Shown here: in pieces, positions 62,583 to 64,000 of the stretch
Numbering within the stretch: position 1 is the first letter of the stretch
Layout: every line of letters starts with the position of its first letter
DNA from: Schistosoma mansoni
Taxonomy: Eukaryota; Platyhelminthes; Trematoda; Strigeidida; Schistosomatidae
NCBI RefSeq assembly: GCF_000237925.1
Contig: NC_031498.1
Span: 5,748,152 to 5,812,151, forward strand
Reading direction: 5' to 3'
Length of the DNA stretch: 64,000 bases
The notes under the pieces: generated by a model
What the model was told of the DNA's origin: nothing
Seen by the model: only the letters and a program-made list of their open reading frames with translations
Database searches by the model: none
Program-made: the position numbers and the translations under genes

Positions 62583-62940
62583 CACTTGGTATTGTTTGTT
62601 TGCATCTTCCCATTGATTTTTAGGACTGCAGTTGATCAGTTCCTTATTGGCATATGTTCATACTTGGCGTTTCGCCTCGATATAGCCCTAATTAATAAGC
62701 ATTATAAGCAAAGATGGAAATTATCTAGCAAAGAAATCAAGGACGCGCGTTTCGTTTTGTTTGGGGCTCAGTAGCTGAGTGGAAGCGAAAGGTACTGGGT
62801 TCGAAGCGAAAGGTACTGCGTTCGAGTCTCAGAGTGAACATCAACTATGGGATACAGGTACACCCAGCCGAAGAGTCCCAAATAGGACGAAACGCGCGTC
62901 CTGTATTCCACAACTAGTCACTATCCATCTTTGCTTATAA
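62583..62940. repeat. Sm-alpha-type fold-back cluster (plus head, minus 3' end, plus body)
   Basis: A plus 5' piece (62583-62690: CACTTGGTATTGTTTGTTTG) is followed by a minus 3' end (about 62693-62765) and a plus body (about 62765-62940) with two B-box-like GGTACTGGGTTCGA / GGTACTGCGTTCGA strings. The minus and plus ends form an inverted pair (TTATAAGCAAAGATGG / CCATCTTTGCTTATAA). The plus hammerhead core reads CCGAAGA, so it is probably inactive. Confidence 0.78.
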
Positions 62941-63231
62941 TTATTTAAAAGATGTTTATAAAAGTGTTTGTGTAAAGCTTTGGTTATTTATTCACATGGA
63001 ACAATTCACTAGGCTTATAAAGTTCATTTGAAATAAACTTATAAAGATAATAAATAGAGTATCATATTCATCAACCTGGACTCCTTTGTACAGCTTAAAT
63101 TTTTATTGACAAGATACAATTTTTCTTTGTGAAATCAAATGAAATTGTAATAAGCTTCCATGAGATTTAACTGATAATATTTGAAATATTATTAAATTAG
63201 AGTAAAATGTTATTTATACAAAAGAACTTAC

Positions 63232-63411
63232 CTAGAAAAGTAATTTGTATGAACATACCAATATGTCCAATAGATAAACCAACTTGCCAATTTGTAAGCA
63301 TCCCAACAAAATATCCTAAAATTGCACTGATCACTAAAGGGAATATAAATAGCAATTTGCTAAATTTCAAAGGTATTGGATTTTCAAGACGATTAAGATT
63401 GTGTAGTTCAC
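63232..63411 (-). CDS. KIDINS220: KIDINS220-like gene, internal exon (first in window; first membrane helices of KAP domain)
   Basis: A 180-nt internal exon flanked by an AG acceptor (CT at 63412-63413) and a GTAAGT donor (63226-63231). The only useful frame starts with two bases of a split codon and ends with one base, giving 59 full codons. The protein is a short polar stretch (ELHNLNRLENPIPLKF) followed by two hydrophobic segments: the first around LLFIFPLVISAILGYF, the second around GLSIGHIGMFIQITFL. KAP-type NTPases carry membrane helices inserted in the P-loop domain, which suits this position. Its phase-1 end joins exactly to the exon at 33.3 kb, restoring a Gly codon. Ankyrin repeats and the Walker A motif, expected earlier in the family, must lie beyond the window. 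The gene assignment rests mainly on later exons; this exon alone would not identify it. Confidence 0.72.
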
Positions 63412-63491
63412 CTGTTTTATAGAAAGTATATAAAATTCATGGTTAGAAGTGTGCTAAACCTATGTAATTGAATGAAAAAAAATGCTTTCTT

Positions 63492-63925
63492 GTTATAATT
63501 CAATCGTCACAAGATGCACATATGACAACAAGAGACTGATCAATTGCAGACCTAAACATCAATCGGAAGATACAAGTAAACAACACCAAATGAATTTATA
63601 CTTCGCCCTTTTGCACGAACAGGTGGCTATCAAGACTTAGTTGCTAAGTGGATAAACCGAAGACGTTTGAAGCGAATGGTACTAGGTTCGGGTCCTGAAG
63701 TAAATATCAACTGTGGGATGCTGATACATCCAGCTCAGGAGTTCTAAATACGTCCTGGATTCCAATGCTAGCCACTGTCCATCTTTGCTTAAAAAGCTTG
63801 TGACTTAAGACAATATCGAGGCCATCTGCACCGGATACACATATGCCAACTACAGACCGATCAAATGCAGTCCTAAACATTAATGAGAAGATACAGGTAA
63901 ACATCACTAAGTGAATCAGTTATTC
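63492..63925. repeat. Sm-alpha-type SINE cluster in alternating orientation
   Basis: Minus 5' piece (63492-63600), plus body with A box, B box and worn hammerhead (about 63615-63795), then another minus 5' piece (about 63806-63925). The cluster sits just upstream of the 63.2-kb exon on the gene's strand. The 66-codon minus frame is part of the repeat. Confidence 0.72.
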
Positions 63926-64000
63926 ATCTGTTTATAAATTTTGGTTGCATTCATTTTATGTTAGTAAAATTCGTATTTTAGAATACATATGCTTGTATTC

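Larger units (their letters stand above)
33328..63231 (-). other. Intron of the KIDINS220-like gene (29.9 kb), the largest
   Basis: The exons on either side join phase 1 to phase 1. The intron is filled with SINEs of both hammerhead families, four solo LTRs, a second copy of the 460-bp repeat and a decayed Penelope-like element. An unidentified coding-like patch lies at 54306-55000. Stretches with nothing I recognise: 33640-35340, 41700-43540, 44220-45170, 45490-46470, 47630-51700, 52010-53470, 55530-56345, 59620-60335 and 61055-62580. An unplaced exon in here cannot be excluded, but phase and homology do not require one. Confidence 0.65.

Noticed and set aside
62871-62920. Plus-strand hammerhead in the 62.6-kb cluster as an active ribozyme
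   Set aside because: The invariant CTGANGA reads CCGAAGA, which changes a conserved core base.
1-64000. CRISPR arrays, bacterial operons or phage-like regions
   Set aside because: No short regularly spaced repeats and no compact gene layout; the window is eukaryotic intron sequence.

Overview
The window is AT-rich metazoan DNA from a blood fluke (genus Schistosoma, inferred). The best clue is several copies of the Sm-alpha type SINE, which carries the schistosome hammerhead ribozyme. Penelope-like elements, RTE/SR2-like LINEs and solo LTRs of the kind found in these worms agree with this. Nothing in the window fixes the species.

Only one host gene can be supported. It lies on the minus strand and spans the whole window. 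Seven exons (63.2-63.4, 32.7-33.3, 15.4-15.8, 11.3-11.6, 6.8-7.0, 3.2-3.4 and 0-0.2 kb) have GT/AG junctions and matching phases. In order they encode the KAP-type P-loop NTPase region and following segment of a KIDINS220/ARMS-like membrane scaffold: membrane helices, a degenerate Walker B strand, an insert, a helical block with a family-typical WPY.T.W motif, and a serine-rich tail. The ankyrin repeats and Walker A should lie beyond 64.0 kb and the C-terminus before base 1. The introns measure about 29.9, 16.9, 3.8, 4.3, 3.5 and 3.0 kb.

The introns are filled with mobile DNA. There is a Penelope-like element (PLE) with one long open frame at 27.3-29.8 kb. A decayed PLE at 57.1-59.3 kb ends in a repeat of PLE 5' sequence. 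A 5'-truncated antisense PLE lies at 30.8-31.9 kb beside a 200-base assembly gap, and a GIY-YIG remnant of a different PLE lineage at 14.4-14.9 kb. Two decayed RTE-like LINEs sit at 21.1-22.4 and 24.4-26.5 kb. Six solo-LTR-like repeats of about 265-304 bp were found, most with 4-bp target duplications. A further 460-bp repeat occurs twice.

The commonest repeats are two tRNA-like SINE families, both with a minimal type I hammerhead: the Sm-alpha type (core CTGACGA) and a second family (core CTGAGGA). Many copies of the second family, and some of the first, are joined head to head with both 3' tails pointing outward, so they form fold-back structures. Several intact-looking hammerheads lie in the sense direction within the host introns. 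The remaining intron sequence is AT-rich with short simple repeats, and I recognise nothing further in it.
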